This document shows, one piece after another, positions 11,051 to 20,921 of a stretch of DNA of 64,000 nucleotides (position 1 is its first letter; each line of letters begins with the position of its first letter). The DNA is from Haematococcus lacustris. Taxonomy: Eukaryota; Chlorophyta; Chlorophyceae; Chlamydomonadales; Haematococcaceae. Under the pieces are notes generated by a model, which saw only the letters and a program-made list of their open reading frames with translations, was not told the origin of the DNA and made no database searches. A program made the translations under genes and the position numbers. The stretch spans positions 6,910,761 through 6,974,760 of the forward strand of contig JASKMD010000030.1 of the NCBI GenBank assembly GCA_030144725.1, read 5' to 3'.

Positions 11051-12983
11051 ATCCTGACACACGGCACATACACACGGCACCTCTCTGAAAGGTAAGCCCC
11101 CTGCCCATAGCCCGCACACCTTGCCTTTGCACACATAGCCCGCACACCTTGCCCTTGTTGCCCCGCATATGCCATTGTCCCGCACACAGCCCGCATAGTT
11201 CAAGTTGCCCTGGTTGCCCCGCACGTAGCACATAGCCCACACTCCCGCACTCCACCCTAATGTCCCCGTGCCCTTTGTGCCCGCAGGTATCGCCGGCTGG
11301 GGGCGATTAATTAAATTCCCGTGTCCTCAGAGCGCGTCAGTGCTCTCAAAGCCCAGCCCAAGAGACCCTGGCGACCTCTAGGGTTGGTTAGGGTAGGTTT
11401 GTGTCGCCAGGCTGTTAGCCTTTAAGCAATTAAGCTGTTAGTTTTGATGAGGAGCCCAGTGGTCTGTCCCGGGAAAGTGCCATCTTCGTGGGGTTTGTAG
11501 TCATCAAGGGTGCGATCGAGGATGCTTCAATATGATTGTAGCGGAGTGAGATTACCCACAGGCCAACATGTTGTTCCTTGTTGAATGAGTTTTGTTGGCC
11601 TGACAACCCTAACGCAAGGTATTCTTTAGGAAGCAGGATGACGCAAGAGGCATGCGGGGGAGGCGCTGGTGTACGCTCTTCCTTCTCTGGTTCTTACATA
11701 CAACTGACGGACATTTCCATGCGGCCTGTAACGTTTCCATGCGGCCACTCACAGTCGGGCGGCCCCAACATGGGGTTGGTAATGTTCATGCAAATACTCT
11801 CTCAGTTCTGCACCGTTTTCAATACCGTTTATCACATCGAACTCTGCGAAGCAATGCGCGTCATTTGACCATCAGCGCACGTTATTGGAGTCTTTGCTCG
11901 CGTACTGCCACATGTGCCCGCGAACAAATCACAGCGGCGAGACGGGTATCCTTGGGACGGTGAGCCACATCCCTGTGGCGCCATCTATCTGGCGCAATGA
12001 GCGGGTTGTGCACAAATGGAATGTCCGGCAAACACCCAACGCGATGCCTGCCGGGCGTGCAGGGCACCTAGACGGGGTGAATGAAACATAATAGATGTGC
12101 TCACTTCCGCCGAATACACCATTTGGGTCGGCGCACACTAAGGTATCACCGGCTTGGAACCCCCCTCCTCCACTGTGTCCTCCACTGTGTTGCACCCGCT
12201 GCACCCACACGAAAATGGCCACATTATGTTTGTTCTTGACCCCTTGGCGCATTTGTTGAAACAAACCGCACGTTAAACAGCCCAGGCCTCTATCAGTTTG
12301 ACATCTTCAAAGTGACATCATGTTCTCCAAGCAGAATCAGGGCCACTGGGCTGTGGGGTGGCAGTTGAGCTATGAAACTTTGCACGCAGGTGGATGGCAT
12401 GTAGGGGAGTGTAACTCTCAGAGGAGCCCAGTCCAAATTCCGTCATGGTGTAGAGTTATGTGACTGACTGCATGGCCCTGGTCATGAGATCGGCTAAGGG
12501 AGTTGGGGGTCACCGACCAAAGTGAGCTTTTGACATATCCGAGTATGAGCGTCTGTAACAATGTCTAAAAGGAGCCTAACCTAGTAAGTAGTATGCTGTA
12601 AGTCCGAATGGTCGAGCTGTGGCATTGCCCTCCAGGTATGGGGGGGAGGTGGGCTCATTGCCACATCCTCGCTACCGCTTTCCGATCCGACTGCTGCCGC
12701 CGACGCGCATGCTCATGTAGAGCAGCCTACGCGACGCGGGCGGTTGAAGCGACGACTGCATGCTCCGAAATGGCTCAAATTTGAATCACCAACTTTGATG
12801 CTTTGTTGTGCACGGCCTACTGACTGCATAATTATTCTGGATGGGGAAAAGGTAGCTGGCCGGGCTGGCTACATTGTGAGCCAAGTAGCATAATATTTGG
12901 CGTAGTGAGTGCAGAGTTACAGCCGTCCTACTACCAGGGGTCGGTTTCCTGTCATTTTTTGAATGTTGGGGCCGCCTGACTCA
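11051..12983. other. Repeat-derived intergenic region
   Basis: No clear gene. About 11690-11755 (TTCTTACATACA, then CCATGCGGCCTGTAACG) is a diverged relative of the end of the tail at about 29033-29093 and 32498-32558. Positions 11098-11240 hold repeated CCCGCACACC motifs similar to the tail intron. The base composition is more A/T-rich than the genes. It is probably an old copy of the same dispersed element that supplied the tails. Confidence 0.4.
11929..12264 (-). CDS. Hypothetical ORF, 111 codons
   Basis: An ATG-to-stop frame lies inside the repeat-derived region. It has non-repetitive, protein-like composition, for example NVAIFVWVQRVQHSGG, GDTLVCADPNGVFGG and VCRTFHLCTTRS. I cannot name it. 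It could be the remnant of a mobile-element protein or chance; there are no flanking splice or promoter clues. Confidence 0.25.
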   Translation of the reverse strand: MFQQMRQGVKNKHNVAIFVWVQRVQHSGGHSGGGGFQAGDTLVCADPNGVFGGSEHIYYVSFTPSRCPARPAGIALGVCRTFHLCTTRSLRQIDGATGMWLTVPRIPVSPL

Positions 12984-14031
12984 CAGGCCGTAAGATGAGC
13001 CTTGGCAACACTTCATGCATTCATCATTACGCCCTTATGTAAACTAGGAGCACCATGACGTGAGCCTGGTGCTCGCCACCCTCTCCCCCTCGCGTTGCAG
13101 CAACCTCTGCCTCGCTCCCTCGATATCGCTTCCAGCTGCTTGGCTCCGACCAACGGGCTCACACCCGGATTGCTTCAATGCCTTACACACTCCGTCACTA
13201 AAGCACACAAGGTCGCCGCCCTAAACCCATCCCAGCCCCGCAGCCATCATGTCAGCTGCTATGACTGCTGAGCCTGCAACTTCGCGGTAAAGCTTGCGTT
13301 CTGCCCAACACCGCGCGACTGTACAAACGACCGCAAGCTGTCCGGCACCGCCACCTGGTCCAGCCACCGGGCCAGCTCGGGCCCTTCCAGTCGTTCCGCG
13401 CTGCTCAGCGCGCGACTTAAGCCGTCATGCGCGGAGGCGTTGACTCGGATGACGTCCAGGGCACAGCTCAGTGCCTCATCAAGGAGCGCCTACACACATA
13501 GCCAGAGCAGGACCCAGCGCAGCCCTTGCTCACAAGGTACCCTGCCGCGCCTCCTAGTCGAGCGCTGCACTCCCGCCTGCCAAGCAGCGCACTTTGACCT
13601 CCGACTTCGACTTCCTAACCAGGCGTCGCACTGCACGGTGCACTCCCGCATACTGGCTTACGCACCTTGACCTCTGTTTCTACCAGGCCTGGCACTCCAC
13701 CCCCGCCGCTGTTGCCCAGCGCGCCCCACAGCCCCGCATCCTCCGCACCTCCCGCGGCCAGCAAGCCCACATTCAAAGGCCCCACCGCCAGGCTGAGCCC
13801 GAATTCCTGCGCACGCACACCGCGCATCACGCAGTGAGGGCGCCCTGCTACTGCACACACTCGACATAGAGCAGGATGGGCCCTGCCGGCTGCCAGGGAT
13901 GCGCGGAAATATCGAGAGGGACAAGCGTGACCTCAGCAACGCATGAGAGGCCACTGCTCCCGCTATCCCGACCCGGCAGCCCTAGCCCGGTGCCGCACCG
14001 ACACGGCGCGCTGGGCCAGGTCCGTGGCACG
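12984..14031 (-). pseudogene. FtsH 3'-end copy in unit 1
   Basis: This is a near-identical copy of 32559-33606. It holds the last two FtsH exons (13666-13806 and 13259-13489, stop included), the poly(A) signal and the last 33 bases of exon 13. It ends at GGTCCGTGGCACG, after which the sequence jumps to the coiled-coil intron. The AAA+ and zinc motifs are absent, so it cannot be a protease alone. Confidence 0.85.
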
Positions 14032-14037
14032 CAGGTC

Positions 14038-14177
14038 CAGGATAGGGCACGCAGGTCCGCCATGCAGAGGCCAAGGTCATATAGAGCGGCGGCAACAGCA
14101 TGTATGTAGCACCCACACACATCAGCGCACACATCGTGAGGCCACACTGCCACAGCCGCCCCTGGACACTGCGGAAG
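14038..14177 (-). pseudogene. Coiled-coil gene copy, left piece in unit 1
   Basis: Inverted copy of intron sequence from the coiled-coil gene (source about 8585-8724), joined to the FtsH fragment and cut by the chromovirus. The copy continues after it at 20922. Confidence 0.85.
14173..14177. repeat. Left 5-bp target site duplication GGAAG
   Basis: GGAAG precedes the 5' LTR and recurs at 20922-20926 after the 3' LTR. The empty site in unit 2 (30283-30287) has it once. Confidence 0.95.
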
Positions 14178-14476
14178 TGTAAGGGCGCGCTCCGCGTAGT
14201 CCCTTAGTGTCGTCTGGGCTGTCGCGGTTAACCCGAGGCAGCTACAGGATATCGGTCACACCGCATTAGTGTGAGTTGGCAGGTTAAGCCTAGCAGCGTA
14301 AGCTGTGAGGACAACTGGTTCGATTCCAGGGGGCCCCGTTCTAAGCCCTAGCCTTCTCACGGTAGTGCCTTGTGGCCGACCCTTTCAGTACCCGCACTTC
14401 GGTGCCCTCGCGGCCGGCTCAGTGTTACACATGGTTCAAACGGTCCAGCGTCGCCTTTATAAGGCTGCACGTTACA
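14178..14476 (+). repeat. 5' LTR
   Basis: 299 bp, beginning TGTAAGGGCG and ending GCACGTTACA. It includes a TATA-like TTTATAAGG near 14459 and a tRNA T-arm-like hairpin, CTGGTTCGATTCCAG (about 14319-14333). Confidence 0.95.
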
Positions 14477-14528
14477 AGTGGTTTCCGACCGATAAGCCAG
14501 TAGTACACTCCGCCTCGACCATATCAAA

Positions 14529-16631
14529 ATGGTTCAAACTCGCGTCGAATACACAGTCACCGCAGAAGATGAGGCCCGTGCTAGGCGCCATAGGCTTAGG
14601 CCAGCTAGGAGAGGACCCACCGCTTCACCTACCCCCGAGGCAGTTGCTGCCCGGGAAGCAGCGGACGCTGCCAGGCTAGTTAGTCCTCGTGACGCTGCCA
14701 TAGCTCGACTGCCTGCCAATATTGACCCGGCTTCGGCCGCGGGCATTGCTCTGACAGACCTTTTTGAGGAGCAGATGTGGCCTGAGGCCCATACTGAGTA
14801 CCCCGTGTACCTACAAGGTCGCTCGGTCACAGAGCACGAAGGTATGCTGACGGATTCCATTGCCCGCTTAGCTGCCCGCAATGCTGCTGCGGACACTCCC
14901 CTTGTTGAGGAGGGTCAGCTGGAGGACGACGACGAGGAGGAGGCGCTGGACGAGCGCGACACGGCCATTCAAGAGCTCCACGCCTCCCTTCAGGCTCGCG
15001 AGGACATTCTGGTCGCTGTTCAAGCTCGGCTCACTGCCCTGGAGGCTAGCCACGCCGCTGTCTCTGCTGGGGTAAGTCCTGCTGTTGGTCTTAGCTCCGC
15101 GGCCCCAGTCAGGTCTCCTCCGCCCTACGGGCTTGCAGCCGGACAGCATCGCAATACAGTAGCGAACCTGTTTAGTGCTGGTCGTTTCTCCTCTCGACAG
15201 CCTGCTGGTGCTGTTGCACCCCAGTCTGCTGCTCCGCAGGACTTCGACCCCTCAGCTGCAGGTGGGTCTACAGGTCCCCTTCACCCTGCTGCAGGACATG
15301 TAGGTAATGGCAGCTCTGTTGTCCAGCCTGCTGTCCAGCCTGCTGTGCACAATGCTACACACACTGCTGCTGCTGCATCTGCTGCACGTGCTGCATACAC
15401 TGCTGCACAAGCCACAGTAGCCCAAGGTGCTCCTGTCTCTGGCAGGGCTCCAGTGGGGCAGAGTCCTAACAGGCCTGTCACCAGGGCAGCAGCATCCATT
15501 GCTGCCATCCGTCAGAAGTATGCTGGGCTATCTGGTGGTCTTGCCCCAGCCCCACTTGCTGCTGTGCCTCAGGCACCTGACACTGTGGTGCACTCCCACA
15601 GGGGCTTGCCCCCTATTGAGCGTTGGTCTGACAACAGCCTTGCTCAGGGAAAACGTGCTGTCACCTTTCTTGAGGATCTTGAGGTGCACTGTGTTAATAA
15701 TAACCTTGATCCTGCCCTTGCACTGCCATCCTTCCTGTCAGGCAAAGCTAGGGAGGTCTGGTTCAAGTCCATCAGGGATTCCTATGCCCTGGCACACACT
15801 GGGTATCCCCCATGGGACTATCTGTGCAAGCAGTTCATTGAAATGGTGGGAGAAGATCTTGTCACTGATCTTGACCAGGCTCATGACAAGCTGATGAACT
15901 TTGAGCTGCTGCGCATGTCTTCAGGTGTCACCCTGCAGGCCTACATCACTGAGTTTCGCAACACCATCACTCTGTGTGGTGCTGGTTGCATGAACCGTGC
16001 TCTGACTGTGGCCACCTTCCAGAGGGGTCTCACCCCTCAGCTGCGTGGTGCTGTAGCCAAGGACCTTAGGTCACTGCCTCACCCCACTCTTGAGGATGCT
16101 GTGTCTGCTGCCATTGACAACCACAAGGCTAATGTTGCCTCTGCTGGTGCCAATGTCACTCCCAGCAAACGTGGTGCTGGTCATGCTGCTGCTGTACGCC
16201 CACAGATCTCTGCCATCCGGGCAGCTGTCACCCCTGTCTCCGCCTACCGCTCCGGCCGTACCGGCAGCGCTGGTGGCGCCGGGACTTCACGCTCCCACGG
16301 CGCTGCGGCTCCGCCGCCCGCCCCAGTCATCTGGTGCTTCCACTGTGGTGTGACCGGTCACAAGACCCCGGACTGCCCCGACGGTCACCTGACCCAGGAG
16401 GAGGCTATGCGCAAGAACGGGAACACTGGTATGTTCCTGGCTCTGCAGGCTGCCAATGAGAAGCTGAGGTCAGCTTCAGGCAACAAGCGCCCGCGTCCCC
16501 CACCTCCTGGCGACAACGGTGGCTCTGCCCCAGGTCCTAGCCAGAACCGCAATGGCCCTGGTGGCCGCGGAGGCCGTTCCGGCAAGGGTGGTGCTGGTCG
16601 CAATGGCGGCCGTGGTGCCGGCCAGCGCTAG
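14529..16631 (+). CDS. gag: Gag polyprotein of the chromovirus
   Basis: 700 residues from the first ATG after the 5' LTR to a TAG stop. The N-terminal part has an acidic stretch followed by a helical region; the middle is Ala/Pro-rich. A capsid-like domain (about residues 355-540) includes WSDNSLAQGKRAVTFLEDLE. One CCHC zinc knuckle, CFHCGVTGHKTPDC, lies near residues 602-615, followed by a basic Gly/Arg tail. The knuckle binds element RNA during packaging. The stop is followed in the same frame by pol. Confidence 0.93.
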   Translation: MVQTRVEYTVTAEDEARARRHRLRPARRGPTASPTPEAVAAREAADAARLVSPRDAAIARLPANIDPASAAGIALTDLFEEQMWPEAHTEYPVYLQGRSVTEHEGMLTDSIARLAARNAAADTPLVEEGQLEDDDEEEALDERDTAIQELHASLQAREDILVAVQARLTALEASHAAVSAGVSPAVGLSSAAPVRSPPPYGLAAGQHRNTVANLFSAGRFSSRQPAGAVAPQSAAPQDFDPSAAGGSTGPLHPAAGHVGNGSSVVQPAVQPAVHNATHTAAAASAARAAYTAAQATVAQGAPVSGRAPVGQSPNRPVTRAAASIAAIRQKYAGLSGGLAPAPLAAVPQAPDTVVHSHRGLPPIERWSDNSLAQGKRAVTFLEDLEVHCVNNNLDPALALPSFLSGKAREVWFKSIRDSYALAHTGYPPWDYLCKQFIEMVGEDLVTDLDQAHDKLMNFELLRMSSGVTLQAYITEFRNTITLCGAGCMNRALTVATFQRGLTPQLRGAVAKDLRSLPHPTLEDAVSAAIDNHKANVASAGANVTPSKRGAGHAAAVRPQISAIRAAVTPVSAYRSGRTGSAGGAGTSRSHGAAAPPPAPVIWCFHCGVTGHKTPDCPDGHLTQEEAMRKNGNTGMFLALQAANEKLRSASGNKRPRPPPPGDNGGSAPGPSQNRNGPGGRGGRSGKGGAGRNGGRGAGQR

Positions 16632-19600
16632 GGTGTTGCCCTGTCAGGTAGCCAGACCTGTACTGTGGTACCCACATGTTCTGCTGCTGATGAACTTAAG
16701 ACTGTACTCTGTGGTACTGCTCAAGAGGAGGGATCACTGCACTTCCTGTTTGCTGGCACTGTCAATGGGCATCAGGCCCGTTTCTTGTGTGATACTGGTG
16801 CCACACACTCCTTTGTCAGCACTGCCTTTGCTATGAAGCATGCACTGCCATTGGAGTCTCTCCCACAAGCACAACAGTGGTCACTGGCTGACAACACCAC
16901 TCTGTCCTGCAATCAGTTTGCCACTGTAGACCTGTGTCTACCTGGTCACTGTGCCACAAGCAGGCTTACTGTCATGCCTAGCTTCGTGCAGGGTTATGAT
17001 GTGCTTCTGGGTGATGAGTGGCTTTTTGCCAACAAGGCTATCCTTTCTTATGAGGGTAAAACCCTTTCTCTTTCTGCTGCTGGCAAGACTGCTGTGACTC
17101 TGCCATGTCCTGCTGTGGCAGCCCCTAAGTATGTTGGGCAATGTTCTGCTGTAAGACCAACCCCTGCATTCTTAATCAATGCTCTCAAAGCCAAGCCTGA
17201 GTTAATCTCAGCAACCCAGGCGTCCAGGTGGCTCCTTAAAGGTGGCCGTGCTGTGGTGGCTTTAGTCATGGCTGAAGGCTCAGCCCCTGCCAGTCCTGGT
17301 ACCCCCAGTGACCATGACAACCCACACATACCTGCAGCTATCAAAGCTGAGCTGCAAACCCTACTCAATGAGTACAATGATGTATTGAAACCACTCACTG
17401 ACACCCCTCCTGAACGTCCTGTGGGTCATACCATACCCCTGGTCCCTGACGCCCGTCCACCTGTGACCCCCATGTACCGCCTCAGTAAACCTGAGCAAGA
17501 GGAGCTCAAGAGACAGATCCAGGACTACCTGAGCAAAGGTATGATTGAGCCCAGCTCCTCCCCCTATGCTGCACCCATCCTGTTTGTGCAGAAAAAGTCA
17601 GGTGAGCTACGTATGTGCATTGACTACCGTCAGCTCAACAAGCTCACACTACGTGACCAATACCCCCTGCCCAGGATTGATGATCTGTTTGACAGGTTGT
17701 CAGGGTGTTCTGTCTTCTCCTCCCTTGACCTACAAGCTGGTTATCACCAGATCAGGATCACCCCTGAGGACGTCCCCAAGACTGCCTTCAGGACTCCTGA
17801 AGGTCACTTCCAATTCAAGGTGCTGTCCTTTGGCCTGACCAATGCCCCTGCCACCTTCCAGCGTGTCATGAATGATGCTTTTGCACCTGTCCTGGGCAAG
17901 TGTGCACTAGTGTACCTGGATGACATACTGGTCATGTCTAAGTCTCTACCTGAGCACCTGCAGCACCTACGCCTTGTCTTTGACCTGCTGCGTAAAAACA
18001 AACTGTATGCCAAGATGTCCAAATGTGAGTTCATGCAGCTCACCCTCAGGTTTCTTGGGCATGTGATCTCAGCTGGTGCCATCTCTGTGGACCCTGATAA
18101 GGTGAGGGCCATTGTTGACTGGCCTGTCCCTTCATCCCTGACCCAGCTGCAGTCCTTCCTGGGTGCTGCCAACTTTGTTCGCAAGTTTGTGCACAACTTC
18201 AGTGCCATCTCAGCACCCCTGACTGATCTGTGTGGCAAGCTCAGTGCCACATTCCCATGGCACTCCTGGCCTGACCATGAACGTCTTGCCTTCTATGAGC
18301 TCAAAGCTGCTGTGGCTAACGTGCCTATGCTGCGCCTCCCAGATCACACCCAACCCTTCCAGGTGTACTGTGATGCCTCACTCCAAGGAGTAGGTGCAGT
18401 CCTGATGCAGGATGGGTACCCCCTTGCCTATCTGAGCAAGAAGTTGTCCTCTGCTGAGGTCAACTACACCACAGGTGAGCAAGAGATGCTTGCTCTTGTC
18501 ACCGCATGCAAAGAATGGCGTTGCTACCTTGAAGGTGTGCCATTCACTCTGTTCACCGACCATAAGCCTTTGATTTCACTGCCTACACAGAAGAATCTGT
18601 CTAGGCGTCAGGCTAGGTGGATGGAGCTGCTGTCTAGGTTTGACTTTAAGCTGGAGTATATTCCTGGCCCTGTCAACCCAGCAGATCCTTTATCCCGGTT
18701 AATCACTGGCCCCCAGGAAGGTGCCACTGTGTGTGCAATGCTCACCAGACGGCAGGCCAAACTTTCCTGTGGGGGGGAGGGAGCTAGTGGTGCTAGAGCC
18801 CTTGAGGCCAATGCCCCTGCTGCCGTCACTGCGAAATCCTCCTTAACTCCAGAGAGTACTGAAAATACTGCTGATACAAGCCATAACAGGGACCTCGTTC
18901 CCCTGGTCACCTGTACATCTGACACCTCAGTGCACTATCCTGCGGCTCCTGCCCATCCTCTGGGTTTGTCTGATCAACTCATCCAAGGATACCGGCTTGA
19001 CCCTGCGTTTAATGCTGAAGCTGATCTGTCCAGCATGTACCAGGACACACATGGCCTATGGCGGCTCACTGGTAAGGATAAGGTAGTGGTTCCCAATGAC
19101 TCTGAGCTGCGCAACCACATCTTGCACGAGATGCATGATGCAGTCTATTCAGGTCATGTGGGTATCAGCAAAACCCTGGAACGTGTGTCACGTGTGTTTT
19201 GGTGGAACACAATGCGTGCTGACGTCAGGTACTATGTGTCCACATGTGATGCCTGTCAACGTGACAAGGCGTCTACTCTCAAGCCAGGTGGCCTACTCAA
19301 CCCTCTGTCTATACCTGACTACCGCTGGGAGTCTGTGTCCATGGACTTCATTACCAAGCTACCCTCTGGGTCACATGGGTATGATGCTATCTGTGTCTTT
19401 GTGGACAGGCTCAGCAAGATGGTCCACTTTGTGCCCTGCCGTGAGGACCTGAAGGCACGCCGTTTTGCACAACTGTTCATTGACCATGTGTACAAACTGC
19501 ATGGCATGCCTGCTGAGCTGATCTCTGACCGGGGCTCACTGTTCACAAGTGTGTTCTGGCGTGAGGTCATGAGGCGCTGTGGCTCTAAGCCTGCCCTCTC

Positions 19601-20390
19601 ATCATCTTATCATCCACAGTCTGATGGCCAGACAGAGAGGTATAACCGTGTGTTAGAGGAGATGCTCAGGCACTACATCTCACCTACTCAATCTGACTGG
19701 CCTGACTACTTAGCCTTGGCTGAGTTTGCTGTCAACAACTCGTGGCAGGAGTCCATCCAGTCCACTCCCTTCCTGGTCAACACAGGTCAGTCCCCTGTGA
19801 CTGTTGGCCTACGTGATCTGCCTTATGGGGGCCGTTGTCCCTCTGCTCATGCCTTTACCCGCTGGTGGCAGGATGCTGTTGCCAATGCCAGGAAGTGCAT
19901 GGCTGCAGCCCAATCCCGTCAGGCTGCCTATGCCAACAAGGCCAGGCGTGACGTTGAGTACAAGGTGGGCCAGAAGGTGTTGCTCAGCACCAAGAACCTC
20001 AAGCTTCAGCCTGGGAAGGCTCGTAAGCTCATACCTAGGTATGTGGGTCCCTTTGAGATCCTGCTGCTGGTTGGTGCTGTAGCTGTCAAGCTAGACCTGC
20101 CTGCCAGCATGAGCCGTCTGCACCCTGTCTTCCATGTGTCACTCATCAAGCCTTACACTGGCACTGATGTTGGCTTCATGCCACCTCCTGTGACATGGAT
20201 GGATGAGACCCCTGTGTACTATGTTGAGCGTTTGCTTGACCACAAGGGTGTCAAGGACAACAAAGCCAGTTACTACCTGGTGCAGTGGGAGGGCTATGAC
20301 TCCACTCACAACACCTGGGAACCCAGGTCCAACCTGACTGACTGTGACAAGGTCTTGGCTGAATACAATGCTATCCATCATCTTAAGTAA
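16632..20390 (+). CDS. pol: Pol polyprotein: protease, RT, RNase H, integrase, chromodomain
   Basis: 1252 codons plus stop, in the same frame as gag with no in-frame ATG near its start, so it is probably made by read-through of the UAG at 16629. Counting from the codon after UAG: protease DTGA at about 54; RT active site YLDD at 428-431; RNase H Asp at about 581 (VYCDAS); integrase HHCC finger (HEMHDAVYSGH ... CDACQ); and catalytic D905, D966, E1002 with exact D-D-35-E spacing. The final 60 residues (YYLVQWEGYDSTHNTWEP) are a chromodomain. All catalytic residues are present and the frame is uninterrupted. Confidence 0.95.
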   Translation, partial: GVALSGSQTCTVVPTCSAADELKTVLCGTAQEEGSLHFLFAGTVNGHQARFLCDTGATHSFVSTAFAMKHALPLESLPQAQQWSLADNTTLSCNQFATVDLCLPGHCATSRLTVMPSFVQGYDVLLGDEWLFANKAILSYEGKTLSLSAAGKTAVTLPCPAVAAPKYVGQCSAVRPTPAFLINALKAKPELISATQASRWLLKGGRAVVALVMAEGSAPASPGTPSDHDNPHIPAAIKAELQTLLNEYNDVLKPLTDTPPERPVGHTIPLVPDARPPVTPMYRLSKPEQEELKRQIQDYLSKGMIEPSSSPYAAPILFVQKKSGELRMCIDYRQLNKLTLRDQYPLPRIDDLFDRLSGCSVFSSLDLQAGYHQIRITPEDVPKTAFRTPEGHFQFKVLSFGLTNAPATFQRVMNDAFAPVLGKCALVYLDDILVMSKSLPEHLQHLRLVFDLLRKNKLYAKMSKCEFMQLTLRFLGHVISAGAISVDPDKVRAIVDWPVPSSLTQLQSFLGAANFVRKFVHNFSAISAPLTDLCGKLSATFPWHSWPDHERLAFYELKAAVANVPMLRLPDHTQPFQVYCDASLQGVGAVLMQDGYPLAYLSKKLSSAEVNYTTGEQEMLALVTACKEWRCYLEGVPFTLFTDHKPLISLPTQKNLSRRQARWMELLSRFDFKLEYIPGPVNPADPLSRLITGPQEGATVCAMLTRRQAKLSCGGEGASGARALEANAPAAVTAKSSLTPESTENTADTSHNRDLVPLVTCTSDTSVHYPAAPAHPLGLSDQLIQGYRLDPAFNAEADLSSMYQDTHGLWRLTGKDKVVVPNDSELRNHILHEMHDAVYSGHVGISKTLERVSRVFWWNTMRADVRYYVSTCDACQRDKASTLKPGGLLNPLSIPDYRWESVSMDFITKLPSGSHGYDAICVFVDRLSKMVHFVPCREDLKARRFAQLFIDHVYKLHGMPAELISDRGSLFTSVFWREVMRRCGSKPALSSSYHPQSDGQTERYNRVLEEMLRHYISPTQSDWPDYLALAEFAVNNSWQESIQSTPFLVNTGQSPVTVGLRDLPYGGRCPSAHAFTRWWQDAVANARKCMAAAQSRQAAYANKARRDVEYKVGQKVLLSTKNLKLQPGKARKLIPRYVGPFEILLLVGAVAVKLDLPASMSRLHPVFHVSLIKPYTGTDVGFMPPPVTWMDETPVYYVERLLDHKGVKDNKASYYLVQWEGYDSTHNTWEPRSNLTDCDKVLAEYNAIHHLK

Positions 20391-20622
20391 GTCTCCTGCA
20401 TGCATGCTGCCGCGCTGCTGCACTGAGCCACTCTCTTCTCTGTGCTTACAAAGCCTATTGTTATGTGTTACAATTCCCCTTTTACAGTTGGTCTCTGACC
20501 ACACCCAGCTTTGACCTGGCCCTACCTTCATGGTACCCAGTAGCTAACCAAGTGAGACCTAGGTCTTGCGAGTCTCGGGTTTAACCTGAGGCGGAACGAG
20601 GCATCCCCTTGGGGGGGAGGAA
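20391..20622 (+). other. 3' internal non-coding region with polypurine tract
   Basis: 232 bp between pol and the 3' LTR. It ends in the purine run GGGGGGGAGGAA (20611-20622), the expected primer for plus-strand DNA synthesis. Confidence 0.8.
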
Positions 20623-20921
20623 TGTAAGGGCGCGCTCCGCGTAGTCCCTTAGTGTCGTCTGGGCTGTCGCGGTTAACCCGAGGCAGCTACAGGATATCGG
20701 TCACACCGCATTAGTGTGAGTTGGCAGGTTAAGCCTAGCAGCGTAAGCTGTGAGGACAACTGGTTCGATTCCAGGGGGCCCCGTTCTAAGCCCTAGCCTT
20801 CTCACGGTAGTGCCTTGTGGCCGACCCTTTCAGTACCCGCACTTCGGTGCCCTCGCGGCCGGCTCAGTGTTACACATGGTTCAAACGGTCCAGCGTCGCC
20901 TTTATAAGGCTGCACGTTACA
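20623..20921 (+). repeat. 3' LTR
   Basis: 299 bp; I see no difference from the 5' LTR. It is followed by the right target duplication GGAAG at 20922-20926. Confidence 0.95.

Larger units (their letters stand above)
14178..20921 (+). mobile_element. Complete Ty3/Gypsy chromovirus LTR retrotransposon
   Basis: The 6744-bp element has two 299-bp LTRs that look identical, TG...CA ends, a 5-bp target duplication, an intact gag and an intact pol with protease, reverse transcriptase, RNase H, integrase and C-terminal chromodomain. That domain order is diagnostic of chromoviruses, whose chromodomain guides integration. A purine-rich tract (20611-20622) directly precedes the 3' LTR. The primer site should start at 14477; TGGTTTCCGACC follows at 14479, but I cannot assign its tRNA. 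Its codon use is less G/C-extreme than the host genes. Identical LTRs imply recent insertion. Confidence 0.97.

Noticed and set aside
13440..14182. Plus-strand frames over the FtsH copy, repeated at 29550 and 33015
   Set aside because: Antisense shadows of FtsH exons 13-15; codon style and splice sites support the minus strand.
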